Shown here piece after piece: positions 1-12,691 of a stretch of DNA of 27,500 nt. The notes under the pieces were generated by a model that had not been told where the DNA came from, made no database searches, and was given only the letters and a program-made list of their open reading frames with translations. A program made the translations under genes and the position numbers. How positions within the stretch are numbered: the stretch's first letter is position 1; each line of letters opens with the position of its first letter. Source of the DNA: Theodoxus fluviatilis (lineage: Eukaryota > Mollusca > Gastropoda > Cycloneritida > Neritidae). The stretch spans positions 2,781 through 30,280 of the forward strand of contig JAWQFJ010001117.1 in NCBI GenBank assembly GCA_034096865.1, in the 5' to 3' direction.

Positions 1-1738
1 GTACTGCTATTTGTCTGCAGGACTGTCTTTTGTGTACTGCTGTGTGTCAGTAGAACTGTCTTTCATATACTGCTGTGTGTCAGTAGAACTGTCTTTCATA
101 TACTGCTGTGTGTCTGCAGGACTGTCTTTTGTGTTTTGCTGTGTGTCAGTAGAACTGTCTTTTATATACTGCTGTGTGTCAGTAGGACTGTCTTTTGTGT
201 ACTGCTGTTTGTCTGCAGGACTGTCTTTTGTGTACTGCTGTTTGTCTGCAGGACTGTCTTTTGTGTACTGCTGTGTGTCAGTAGGACTGTCTTTCATATA
301 CTGCAGTGTGTCTGTAGGACTGTCTTTTGTGTACTGCTGTTTGTCTGCAGGACTGTCTTTTGTGTACTGCTGTTTGTCTGCAGGACTGTCTTTTGTGTAC
401 TGCTGTGTGTCAGTAGGACTGTCTTTCATATACTGCTGTGTGTCTGTAGGACTGTCTTTTGTGTACTGCTGTTTGTCTGCAGGACTGTCTTTTGTGTACT
501 GCTGTGTGTCAGTAGGACTGTCTTTTATGTACTGCTGTTTGTCTGCAGGACTGTCTTTTGTGTACTGCTGTGTGTCAGTAGGACTGTCTTTCATATACTG
601 CTGTGTGTCTGTAGGACTGTCTTTTGTGTACTGCTGTTTGTCTGCAGGACTGTCTTTTGTGTACTGCTGTGTGTCAGTAGGACTGTCTTTCATATACTGC
701 TGTGTGTCAGTAGGGCTGTCTTTTGTGTATTGCTGTTTGTAAGTAGGACTGTCTTTAGTGTATTGCTGTTTGTCAGTAGGACTGTCTTTAGTGTACTGCT
801 GTTTGTCAATAGGACTGTCTTTTGTGTACTGCTGATTGTCAGTAGGACTGTCTTTTGTGTACTGCTGATTGTCAGTAGAACTGTCTTTTGTGTACTGCTG
901 TTAGTCAGTAGGACTGTCTTTTGTGTACTGCTATATGTCAGTAGAACTGTCTTTTGTGTAAGTACTGCTTTTTGTCAGTAGGACTGTTTGTGTACTGCTA
1001 TTTGTCTGCAGGACTGTCTTTCATATACTGCTGTTTGTCAATAGAACTGTCTTTTGTGTACTGCTGTTTGTCAGTAGGACTGTCTTTTGTGTACTGCTAT
1101 ATGTCAGTAGAACTGTCTTTGTGTACTGCTGTTTGTCAGTAGAACTGTCTTTCATATACTGCTGTGTGTCAGTAGAACTGTCTTTTGTGTACTGCTGTTT
1201 TTCAGTAGGACTGTCTTTCATATACTGCTGTGTATCAGTAGGACTGTCTTTTGTGTACTGCTATTTTTCTGCAGGACTGTCTTTAGTGTAGTGCTGTTTG
1301 TCAGTAGGACTGTCTTTCATATACTGCTGTTTGTCAGTAGGGCTGTCTTTTGTGTACTGCTGTTTGTAAGTAGGACTGTCTTTAGTGTATTGCTGTTTGT
1401 CAATAGGACTGTCTTTTGTGTACTGCTTTTTGTCAGTAGGACTGTCTTTTGTGTACTGCTATTTGTCTGCAGGACTGTCTTTAGTGTAGTGCAGTATATG
1501 TCAGTAGGATTGTGTTTTGTGTACTGCTATATGTCAGTAGGACTGTCTTTTGTGTACTGCTGTATATGTCAGTAGGATTGTCTTTTGTGTACTGCTATAT
1601 GTCAGTAGGACTGTCTTTTGTGTACTGCAGTATATGTCAGTAGGATTGTCTTTTGTGTACTGCTATATATCAGTAGAACTGTCTGTTGTGTACTGCTATT
1701 TGTCGCTAGGGCTGTCTTTCACATGCTACAATTGGCCA
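1..1738. repeat. 33-bp minisatellite
   Basis: About 50 tandem copies of a 33-bp unit are built from TACTGCTGTTTGTCTGCAGG followed by ACTGTCTTTTGTG. Variants use TGTGTCAGTAGG in the middle and TTTCATA at the end. The unit is 11 codons and has no stop in two forward frames, which explains the long open frames. Variant units recur every 3-5 monomers up to about 740. Indels make the period irregular after about 720. The array is cut by the window edge. Confidence 0.97.
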
Positions 1739-1745
1739 GTGTACA

Positions 1746-1815
1746 TGTGTGTGTGTGTGTGTGTGTGTGTGGCTGTGTGTGTGTGTGTGCGCGCACGCAT
1801 GGATGTGTGTGTGCA

Positions 1816-1848
<33 letters not shown>

Positions 1849-1980
1849 GTGTCTGTGTGTGTGTGTCTGTGTGTGTGTGTGTGTGCATGCATGTGTGTGC
1901 ATGTGTGTGTGTGTGTGTGCATGCATGTGTGTGTGCATGTGTGTGTGTGTGTGTGTGCACGCATGGATGTGTGTGTGTTC
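1746..1980. repeat. (TG)n microsatellite, interrupted
   Basis: An alternating TG tract with GCATGCATG and GCGCGCACGC interruptions directly follows the 33-bp minisatellite. Confidence 0.97.
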
Positions 1981-2218
1981 ATGTTTCTTGTAGTCCATTT
2001 ACCTGACTCATGCTGCTTCGCATTTGATCTAACTTGTTAATGATGCGTTCACATGGACTTCCTATGATATTCAAGAAGCTGTCGGCATTGAAAGCCATAG
2101 TGCTGGTAGAGGAGCCTGGAGGAAGTGTAAGATGGCAGGGCAGGTGTGAAAAGGCAGGAGACGCGTTGCAGGTAGAGCGATGCAGAGCGATGTCTCCATG
2201 TTCATCTTCTGACCACAG
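1981..2218 (+). other. Non-repetitive sequence before exon 1
   Basis: About 240 bp of non-repetitive sequence leads to the exon at 2219. It must be intron, because the exon enters in an open frame in the middle of an EF-hand. No other feature is visible. Confidence 0.6.
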
Positions 2219-2360
2219 GCCTTCCAGCAGTTTGACATGGATGGCAGCGGCATGTGTGAGGTGACCACCATGCTGGACGCAGTGACATCACAAAGTGGAG
2301 GCGTGCTGCTGGAGCTGGGCAAGAACATCCGCATGCTGCAGGCCTGCTCTCTCACTCCAG
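2219..2360 (+). CDS. ZZEF1: ZZEF1 exon 1 of window: EF-hand
   Basis: The exon opens after an ...CCACAG acceptor and ends at CCAG|GTAGGC in phase 1. It encodes an EF-hand with the loop [12 protein letters not shown], preceded by AFQQF and followed by an amphipathic helix ending LQACSLTPG. Loop positions 1, 3, 5 and 6 (D, D, S, G) are canonical, but position 12 is Thr instead of the usual Glu. Human ZZEF1, as I recall it, also lacks Glu there. The exon enters in phase 0, so upstream coding exons must exist outside the window, because 1-2218 shows none. Confidence 0.9.
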
Positions 2361-5300
2361 GTAGGCATGGATAGACAGACAGGGAGACGAGTGGATGGAA
2401 AGACACAAAGAGATGAATGCATGGAAAATCAAGAGAGATGAAAGTTTGGAAAGGCAGATGAGAGATGAGTGAATGGAGATATGGACAGAGATGAGTGGAT
2501 GGAAAGAGATATGTGGATGGAAAGATGGAGGGAGAGATAGGTGGAGGGAGAGATAAGTGGAGGGAGAGATAGGTGGATGGAGAGATGAATGGAGGTGAGG
2601 GTGCAGGCCAATATGCCTGGGAAGATGTTGGGTAAACACATGATTCAGAGAAATTACATTACAAAAAATGAATGTGGAGACAGTTGATATGAGGACACTC
2701 TGCATGCAGTGCTCTTTTGTAGATGTAGAGGACATACAGTACATCGCACAGGAACTGCTCCATGTAGAGGACATACAGTACATCGCACAGGAACTGCTCC
2801 ATGTAGAGGACATACAGTACATCGCACAGGAACTGCTCCATGTAGAGGACATACAGTACATCGCACAGGAACTGCTCCATGTAGAGGACATACAGTACAT
2901 CGCACAGGAACTGCTCCATGTAGAGGACATACAGTACATCGCACAGGAACTGCTCCATGTAGAGGACATACAGTACATCGCACAGGAACTGCTCCATGTA
3001 GAGGACATACAGTACATCGCACAGGAACTGCTCCATGTAGAGGACATACAGTACATCGCACAGGAACTGCTCCATGTAGAGGACATACAGTACATCGCAC
3101 AGGAACTGTCCATGTAGAGGACATACAGTACACCACACAGTGTCGTGGGTCTAATTCCTGCTCGGACTTTAACAGAGAGAGAAATAAACAATCCAATCAA
3201 AAGGTACAAGACAATGCATGAAAATAAAATAACAATCACAGTTTATTGTACGACCAGTTTTTGTAGCGCGTACTTGCACAATGCAGGATCAAGCAATAAT
3301 CCACACACACAAGAAAACAGGAAATAGAAATTAGTCTCGTCTGTGGTAACGTACCACAAATCCAAAAAGTGAAATAACGAGATCAAAACAAGTTTCCACG
3401 ACAATCAAACACAAACTAAGTGCGCCACAAACCCAGTAATGCAGGAACACGGTAGAAATAAGCTCTCTCCTGCAATTACACAACACGGAGTGCTAAATTA
3501 GAAACGCGGGAATAGCAACAAGTTTCCCTTCAATTCAGAACAAGAACTCTGACATAAGAAAAAAAAATGAACAAGGATCACTCTTTTTTGCAATCAAGAA
3601 TAGGAACTATAACAAAGAAATGTAGGGACAAGAATGACCGCTTTTCAATCGAGAACAATAACTCTAAGGCATCAATATAAGGACCAAATCACTCCATGCA
3701 CTACAATGCCTGTAAGACTGAACCGAGATGGAACCAGATCTCCCTAGCGATCCTCATTAATAAATCACAAACTCCCGAACTATAACAAAGCAATGTAGGG
3801 ACAAGAATGACCGTTTTTTCAATCAAGAACAATAATCCTAAGGCAATAAAGTAGTAACAAAATCACACCATGCACTACAATGCCTGTAAGACTGAACCAA
3901 GATGGAACTAAATCTCCCTAGCAATTATCATTAATAAATCAAAAACTCCACAATACAAGCATAAGGTGGAAACATATTTCCCCTTCAATCGTTTGACAAA
4001 CTGGCACCGATCTGGCAATGCAGGAACAAAGCGGAACCTAATTTCCCCTGCAATTACCCACAATACGTTAGACTATTATAATCAACAACAATTACTAACA
4101 GAACAACAACCAAAAACAAAACAACGTACAACAGAATTTCTCGGTGATACAACAAAATAAGTTCGGTCAGTGCGAGTCCAGACTATCATTAACGACTCTG
4201 CTTTACCATGTACTCACGCGAGAAAAACCATCAGCTGGACACACAACAGTCAGGTAACAGATCTAACGTTGGTCAGGGTTCTCGCCGAGAAAATCCCCAC
4301 TGTGGGCCACACAGCGTCACCAGCCTCTCAAGAGCAGAGAGAGAAGGTCTCGGAAACCATCACCCAGACTCGGCCTCTCAGTCTGCCTGTCAACCCACAT
4401 GTCTTTTCCTTGCATGGAAAATACTGTTCCAGTCCATGACAAAACCGTAATTCCGAGTTCGCTGTGAGCTCTTCTCAAGCTAGTCGGTTACTTTCAAAAA
4501 CTATTCACTTCTTGACCGAAGCACCAGTTTTTAAAGGCCCTTCATCTGCCGCACGGCCTAAAGGAAAAAACACTCGCCATCTCATCAAAATTTGACGCGT
4601 GACGCACAGGAACTGCTCCATGTAGAGGACATATGTTACATCGCACAGGAACGCCTTTGCTCCATGTAGAGGACATATGGTACATCGCACAGGAACGCCT
4701 TTGCTCCATGTAGATGACATACGGTACATCGCACAGGAACGCCTTTGCTCCATGTAGAGGACATACAGTACATCGCACAGGAACTGCTCCATGTAGAGGA
4801 CATACAGTACATCGCACAGGAACTGCTCCATGTAGAGGACATACAGTACATCGCACAGGAACGCCTTTGCTCCATGTAGAGGACATACGGTACATGGCAC
4901 AGGAACTGCTCCATGTAGAGGACATACGGTACATCGCACAGGAACGTCTTTGCTCCATGTAGAGGACATACGGTACATCGCACAGGAACGCCTTTGCTCC
5001 ATGTAGAGGACATTGTCAAAGCTGATTAGATAGAAAATGGCTGATTGTAACAGCAGACAGTTTAATTTTAAAGAAATAAAGAATTCCTTCCTCAGTCAAT
5101 ACTCTTATGAAACAAAGACACCACAAACAGGATGAAATCTAAAATGATTTAATACAACAGTTTACATTCAATTCACAAATCAACAACCCTACTATGCCAA
5201 AGCACAAATCAACACTTAAACGTGCAATACTCGTCAACCTTTCCACCTCAATGCTCAGTCACACAAACCTTCCACAGTTGATCCACAAACGACAAACTCT

Positions 5301-8300
5301 TCGCCGCAACTACTTCCTATGACAACCAAAAAAACACAACAATGCTAGCAACCTATCCAAGTCAACAATATCCTCGGACACAACATCATCGAAGATAGGA
5401 AATAAAACACTCTAAACAAAACAAAACAACCCCGTACAAGGTGGGCGTATGGGAGTAACAAAAAACAACAACTGACGAATCTCCAAAGATTCAGAGAAAC
5501 AGTAAAAGCTTTCAACGACACTGTAGCAACCCTAGGCTGGATATCGTTCAAGGACAAGTTAAAACATGACGACCCAAACTATGCTACTCGCTGGCCAACG
5601 TGGTCCCAACGGTAGACAAAATGGTGAGTTCAACACACAAGATTCAGAGAAACAGTAAAAGCTTTCAACGACACTGTAGCCACCCTAGGCGGGGTATCGT
5701 TCAAGGACAAGTTAAAACATGACGACCCAAACTATGCTACTCGTTGGCCAACGTGGTCTCAACGGTAGACAAAATGGTGAGTTCAACACACAACACAAAC
5801 GGCCTATAGCCATAAACCAAACTGCAAACTCACGTTAATGGTCTGGCGCACCAAAAAATCTGAAATATAACCAGAACAAAAACTATAACTTCCGTAAAAA
5901 AGAAACAATGAAACAACAAAATGATAGAGATACAATATAGCCGCGAACAAATCGAGACAGTAAGCGAACGAAAGTAACTGATAACCTTACCTCTCAAGAT
6001 TAGGAGCAGCAGAACTCGAATCACAACCGCCAAAACATACACTGGTAACGCCCACAAAACAGGCGACTCCAATTCGCCAACCACCATTCAACCGGCCACC
6101 AGCCCAACAGGAGATACACTCTCCAACAGCCACACTGGCTTACCGAGAGTGACAGAACTCTCTATAAAAATCCAACAGCCACACTGGCTTAACGAGGGTG
6201 ACAGAACTCTCAAACCCAACAGCCGCACTGGCTTAACGAGAGTGACAGAACTCTATCAAAAATCCACCTCAAACCCCGTACATCCTATAAATATACACCC
6301 AACAGAAATGCGAAATTCTCGTGACACGCACGTGCAACTGGCACGAAACCCTGAGAAAATACCTTCACAAACGAAACAATCGTAGCATCCCATGCTCCGC
6401 TAACAACTAATTAGATAAACGCATGGGTCTCACACTTTGCACGCACAACAGTGACAATCCCGGCAGAGTAAATAATTTCAAAACAGTGGGGAAAAATTAA
6501 TGAACAAGTTTGAGTCGTGACAGACATTCAGTACATCGCTGTCACAAGCCGGACCAGCTCGGTTTTCTCAAAGGTTAATATGTCTAGGGGAAGGCACTCT
6601 GATCCTCTTGAGACACTCTCTCACACAGTCAATCCATCTAAGACAAACGCAGAACAGAAAGACGGTGAGGTCATAGGTCAAATTATCAAAGCATTTTAAT
6701 AACCCTGCCAGGGTGACAGATGAATGAAATGCGTGTCAGCGCAAGGGATAATTCAAGCATCAGCAACAATACTACAGCACAATCATGAGCATGTGAAAGA
6801 ATGAATGGCCCGCCAGCCTGAGAGATAAAAGGATTGAAACTTATCTGACAGTCCTTCTCTTGACGCGGCGTCTGCTCACTGAACGAGTGGCGGTTCAGTT
6901 GTTGATTTCTGCTCAAACTTCAGGAGGGTTCCTCACCCTCGGGTTAACCTAGGCACAGCCGTGCTGGATGCACGTGTGGGAAGAAATGGGGGGGAAATGG
7001 GGGCAGGGGAAAGCACTGACTTTAATCACAAACACAACCTTAGCACACCCATTGATATTCTCTCACAAAAAGGCCTCTGCCTTTTGGGCAGAATCGTAGA
7101 ATTCCGTTCTGCACGGATGGCTTCAGAGCGTTGTTACTTCGAGACAGCCGCCAACACGCTGCTCTTCATCGCCTTGGAGTGGAGGCGAGATCGTTGAACT
7201 TCGTTGTCTTGGAGAGGAGGCTGGAACGCTGCACTTCGTCTTCATCGCCTTGGAGTGGAGGCGAGAACGCTGTACTTCGTCTTCATCACCTTGAAGTGGA
7301 GGCGAGATCGTTGTACCTGGGTCTTCCTGACCAGGGGAGACGAGCAAGATCCATCACGCAGGTATCTCTCTTCCATGAAAATGAGAATCAGACGCTGCAG
7401 GAAGAGCGACGGAGAGCCTGGGCGGGAAGAGTGACGTCACCCATCTGCGTCTTTTCTGGCGGGACAAGGAATGACGCAGCTTCTTGTGGCGTCGTAGTTC
7501 TTTGGTGTAGATTTTGCCGCCAAGTGCTGGATTCGCACATGCCTTTATAGATTCTGCCGGTCACTGTTCTAGCCAATGGCCGGACTCTCACATAAGACCG
7601 AGTTTTTCCCACTCAAATCTTCATCATCGTCCTTCCTTCAACCAATGGGAACACTTTACTACAAGCGTGGGCCTTTTGAATACTCTATATTACTGGCGGG
7701 AACGCTTTACCGCATCTATCAACCAATGGGAACACTTTACCGCAAGCGCGGGCATTTCGAATCCTCTATAGCTGGCGGGCTCTATGAATGAATGCTGCTA
7801 ATCTCCAGGCTGGCGGAGCTTTAATAAGTTAAAATATGAAGTAGAAAACAACTTAAACCATAGGTGAAAGGGGGTGATCTCGCCACAGCCGCACAGGAAC
7901 TGCTCCATGTAGAGGACATACAGTACATGGCTCAGGGACTGCTCCATGTAGAGGACATTCAGTACATGGCACAGGAACGCCTTTGCTCCATGTAGAGGAC
8001 ATACAGTATATGGCACAGGGACTGCTCCATGTAGAAGACATACAGTACATCGCACAGGAACGCCTATGCTCCATGAGGTGTGGAGAAGATGATTTGGTTG
8101 GAAGTTGAGATGTTGCGTGAAGAATTAGATGATGAGAGGGTAAATGTGTGTTTGAAATAATGGAGACTTGCATGATTGATGGCCTACTCTCTATTCACAT
8201 TGTTCACTGCATTTCAGGGTTTGTTGATGTGTTTTCTGGTGAAAGATGTCCAGTTACAAACCATGGGGAGAGAATATTAAAGGTGAGTCATCCGAAATCT

Positions 8301-11300
8301 TATGCCTAGTGCTTTTTATGAGTGAAGATGAAAGTTTATTTGCCAAGTCCATTATATCCACCATTCTTTTCCCTTGGAGGCAAGCACCCATGCTTCATCA
8401 CCATGCAGTAGGAGGAGTTGTGGGGGCATTTCTAGTGTACTTGTCTTAGCACTGGATGAGGGAACATGCCATACTGAGCATGTGGTGCACACTGGTCCTC
8501 TCCCACCACTGGCGCTCCCTGTGGGTTGGGGAGTTAAGAATTGACCCACTGTGTCTCCCTATGCGATTTGAAAGAGGCAAATATATAGGGACATCATGAC
8601 TTGATCTGTGTTTACTCTAAAGTATTCTAGTGATTTTCATGCTTAATTGCCTTACATAGCCTACAAAGGCTGAGAAACACCATCCATCCATCCATCCATC
8701 CATCCATCCATCCATCCATCCATCCATCCATCCATCCATCCATCCATCCATCCATCCATCCATCCCACCACTGTCTTTGTGTCTGGAGAGGAATTCCACT
8801 GTGGCCTGCTTTGGCTGTGATGTGATGAGGAATGTTTCATCAGATCTGCTGCACAAAAATGGATTTTCTGATGTGTCAATTGGACCCACATTCCAGAACT
8901 GTTTCACACCTCACACTGTGTCGAGACGTTGATTTGGCCGTTCATTTCCACAGTACCTGCTGCGGAACCGGGCAGAGAGCAAGTCTCTTCCCTTCCCCTA
9001 CCTGAACGGCTTCAACAACACCTGCAACATGCGCACCTCCATCCTCAAGTCCACCTTCCACGCCCTCAAGGAAGCAGGTAAAAAAGGGACTCCACTTTAG
9101 CAGTGTCTGTCTCTGCGTCTTGCTCCCTGGCTTTGTGACCAGTGAATCAACTGCTGTCTCAGTGTCTGTACTCGATGCATTAGGCTGGACAGAACAGATA
9201 CACAGAACCTGCTCTTCAAGACTTGCAGCATGTGAAGATACTGTGTTTGTCATTACGCAGTGTTTCTGCCACAACAATGTTGAAGCAGACACATGGCATG
9301 ATTCCTTGCTAAGTGTTTGCACTGGCCAGTCTTTCTCACCATGGCTTGATGACAAGCCTGCTGACATGAAAAAATTTCTATAAGATTATGCACAAGTGCA
9401 TGCATGTGCATGCATATGCACACACAAACACACATACACACACACACTGAAACACACATTCAGACACACACAAACACCACTCCACTCCACACCACGCCAC
9501 ACCACACCACATCACACCGCACACACACACGGCACACTTACATGCTTACACACACTCACACTCACACACACACACTTTATTGCTATGCAGTTTAGTGGGT
9601 TTTATCTCAGTACTGTTTTGTATGAAGATTTATTCAGATTTTTGTTTTGCGTCTTCTCCAAGAGAAACAGAAGTATGTTAGACATGTTGCTTTTGAATTT
9701 TGTTGTTCATTAAGATTGGACTTGTCAGGAAAAAGCTGGGTGTGCAGAGTGCTGTCTGTGTGTGAGACATGACAACATTGACACTTGCAGTACGCTCTGA
9801 GAGGGAGGAGCATGAGCTGGGAGAGGGGGAGGAGGTTCGGTCCATCACCAAGTGCTTCTCCTCGGTGGAAGTGTCAACCAACGGCGCCGATGCCCACAGG
9901 TAATGCATCCTTTGCTAGATGACCCGAATGTGTGGAATTGTAGGTTGTTGAGTGCATGAATCTCTCTTGCCATCAAGACATGTCGCAAGATGCTGTTTGC
10001 GAGAAAGTTGCAAGTGTGATAGTGATTGTACTGCTTGGACATCAGGGGTCTTGAGGAGGGAATCTGTGAGGAACTTTTCCATGAAGAAACATGCGCTGCT
10101 TGCAGTTGTCTATGAGACATGAGGATTTTGACTTCTTCGTGGATCAAATTTGGAGCTGGTGAAAATCACAGTGCTAACTAGAAGTAATTCCTGCTCTTTC
10201 TGTTTTTGGTCCATCTCTTGTTATCTCTGTCATGTTCTTGTTCTTGCCCTCATGATTTACTGAACACTTTATGTGTTTCTTGTTTTCACCTCTTTGAGTG
10301 CAACCACTCTTTCTTGTTAAACACTTATTTTCTACTGTTCTTAATAGAATGAAAATTGTCCAGCTGTAAATGCACATGTTGACCCATCTCACACCCCTTG
10401 AAAAATTGTGGAAGTGTGATATGTAGTCAAAGCCCCTCCCCCCCCCCCCCCCCCTCCTCCTCCTTATCTGGAACCCCCTGCTGCTGGGCTTTGGGGGGCC
10501 TGCTCCAGTGGGTCAGCCAGGGCAGCCCCAAGCAGGCAGAGAAGCTACCTAAGTCGAACTCCTTCCCAGCAGTAAACTTCTTTCCAAATCCCATGTGCAA
10601 CTAAAAAAAACTTCTCCACTCTCCTCTACCAGTCAAACAGCAAAATTAGGACAGAAAGTTTTGCAGACTTAGACATGATATTTCTTGCAAAGTGTGGTTG
10701 GTATCAATGTGGTTCACCGCTGAGCATGTTGGGTCTTTTCAGGCTGACAAATGGGGATCCCAACACCTACTGGCAGTCGGACGGAGCAGCTCGCTCTCAC
10801 TGGATCAGGTGAAGTGTGCCCCAGGCTGCCTTGGAAAAGCAGACTTGATTCGCCCTGCCTATAGTGGTGAAATTTTTGGACTGTTTAGTGCAATTTTCTG
10901 TGCACTCAAAAGAAAAAAAGAAAAGAAAGAGAAGAATTCATACATTTTCTATTTCACTATGATCACTGGGGATGCATTAATTTCTGCTGTAGCACTCAAG
11001 CTTGTCGGCCATTTAAAAAAAATGGGTGGAAGCATACTGCAATAAGTGCTGGAGCTGTTTCCAGCCTACAATGAATGACATGGTTTTATTGTCCCCGTCA
11101 GGCTGAACATGAAAAACAACGTAGTCCTGAAGCAGCTGTCCATATCTGTGGCCTCCTCTGACCAGAGCTACATGCCCGAGCTGGTCATCGTCACTGCTGG
11201 CCGCAGCATTGGCAATCTGCGTGAGATCAAGGAAGTCAGAATCCCCAGGTACCTACTTCCTTCTCCTTTTGCTTGAAGTTCTAGTTCCTCCTCTGGCTTC

Positions 11301-12658
11301 CATGTCTTACCCCTTCCTCCCACCTCTTCCGTCTCCTCCACGTCCTGCTCATACATCTGTTGCTTCTGTTCACTGTGTCTGCTTCTGCCTCTGTGTGTGT
11401 TTGTTCTGTTCAACTTCCTGCTTGTCTTTCAGTCCATCTTTCTCTTCACTTCCATCCATCTTTTTCCGAGTTTTCACTGTCCTCCATCTTCTACCACCCC
11501 TACAAGTTTCACCTGTCCATTCTCCTCTCCAGCCTGGGTGATGTTCTCTGTCATCTGCTGTACTCATCATCTCTGGTCAGAGCTTTTTTTATAACATTTT
11601 TGACTTGCATGCATCAACAACATACTCACTCAATCCTCCAATCTAGCGGAGCATAAGGTGCTGATAAAACTCCTCCACCCAGGCCCGTCTTGGGCTATCC
11701 ACTGCAATTCGTGCCAAGTCTTCCTCACTGCGCATTTCCCACTCCACTGTGCACCGCCATGTGCCGAGTGTTCCACCTCTCTCCTGCTTCCTTGGTGGAT
11801 CGGAGCCCATGTTGGTGCAGCATGAGAATGGCAGTCTCCCTGCATGCCAAGGACAAGTCAGATCCAAAGCCTCCTTACCACTTTTTTATTTACACATGTA
11901 GACAAAAAAGTGTTGCCATGGAGGTGTTGATTTGTGTTTGATCAGGCCATCCCCCTGTGGGTGCGGGGTAAGAATTGACCCACCGCCTCTCCCTGCGCAA
12001 TTCGTAAGAGGTGAATAACTAGGGCCATGTTGACTTTATTAGCATTTACTCCAAACTGTTCTAAAGATTTTCATGCTTAATGGCCTTTCATAGCCTACAA
12101 AGGCTGATAGGCCGTAAAACACCAACCAACCAAACCAACCAACCAACCAACCAACCAATTGATCAGGCCAGTTGTGATGTGCTCCAGCTTTTGCATGGCA
12201 TTCATTCCCTTGACACAGAAATTTGCCTTCCATGTTCCAGCCAGACAACAGGAGAAGTAGTGCTGCTGAAAAACCTCAAGATCTACTACCCCTGTGAGTA
12301 CAGCCCAACCTTGCACGCAGTTGACAATGCACAAGGCAGCTTTGCACATTTTTCTGAGTTGTGTATTGCTGTTGGTGCTTGAGGATTGTTTTCACTGGTG
12401 AATGATGCATTGCTTGTGTAATTTGTCTCACAACATTCTGATTTTGTAATATGTTTTAATTGTCATGCATTTGAATCTGATAAGAACTTATTTTAAAGTG
12501 GAGCATTGTACTAATTTTTTCTGTTTTCAGTTGGTGTGTCTGAAAGATAGTACATTTGTGGCACAAAAAGCAGCCACTATTTGTGTGTCATTTTGTACAG
12601 CACTGCAGTGATTTTGTGCTAGTGTATACCCCTGGGTAATTTATGACAGACTTGCATG

Positions 12659-12691
<33 letters not shown>

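Larger units (their letters stand above)
5014..6523 (-). mobile_element. LTR-type insertion 2 (solo LTR candidate, 1510 bp)
   Basis: It is flanked by a perfect 5-bp duplication GACAT (5009-5013 and 6524-6528). It runs from TGTCAAAGCTGATT to TTTGAGTCGTGACA on the + strand. On the minus strand it starts TGTCACGACTCAAA, a typical Ty3/Gypsy-style LTR start, and ends TTGACA. That start agrees with insertion 1 at 11 of 14 bases. A minus-strand TATATTTATA lies near 6290 and ATTAAA at 5148-5153. A minus-strand frame at 5830-6087 has a hydrophobic N-terminus but no recognised domain. Confidence 0.8.
6541..7887 (-). mobile_element. LTR-type insertion 3 (solo LTR candidate, 1347 bp)
   Basis: It starts TGTCACAAGCC and ends CTCGCCACA, a proper TG...CA pair. 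The flanks are ATCGC (6536-6540) and GCCGC (7888-7892), which differ by two transitions, so the duplication is imperfect. The minus strand carries three inverted-CCAAT motifs, then TATAAAG, then ATTAAA near the far end (6695-6700), consistent with a minus-strand LTR. No coding domain is recognisable. Confidence 0.68.

Noticed and set aside
11..981. Cys-rich repeat proteins from the 33-bp array
   Set aside because: The open frame follows from an 11-codon unit without stops. There is no signal peptide, the coding pattern is not distinct from other frames, and indels break the frame after about 740.
1..1738. CRISPR array
   Set aside because: The repeats are directly adjacent with no unique spacers, and the DNA is eukaryotic.
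2668..3117. Repeat protein with [12 protein letters not shown] units
   Set aside because: It looks helical and plausible, but the unit is 39 bp (13 codons) and open in several frames on both strands. The array is in an intron and broken by insertions.
5830..6087. Minus-strand frame starting [19 protein letters not shown] with a following GAGAG|GTAAGG donor-like site
   Set aside because: It has a hydrophobic start and a possible splice donor, but it lies inside the LTR-type insertion, matches no domain I know, and has no visible downstream exon.
11643..11867. Minus-strand 74-codon frame with [20 protein letters not shown]
   Set aside because: The composition looks protein-like and may come from an old transposon, but no motif allows an assignment, and it is inside a ZZEF1 intron on the other strand.
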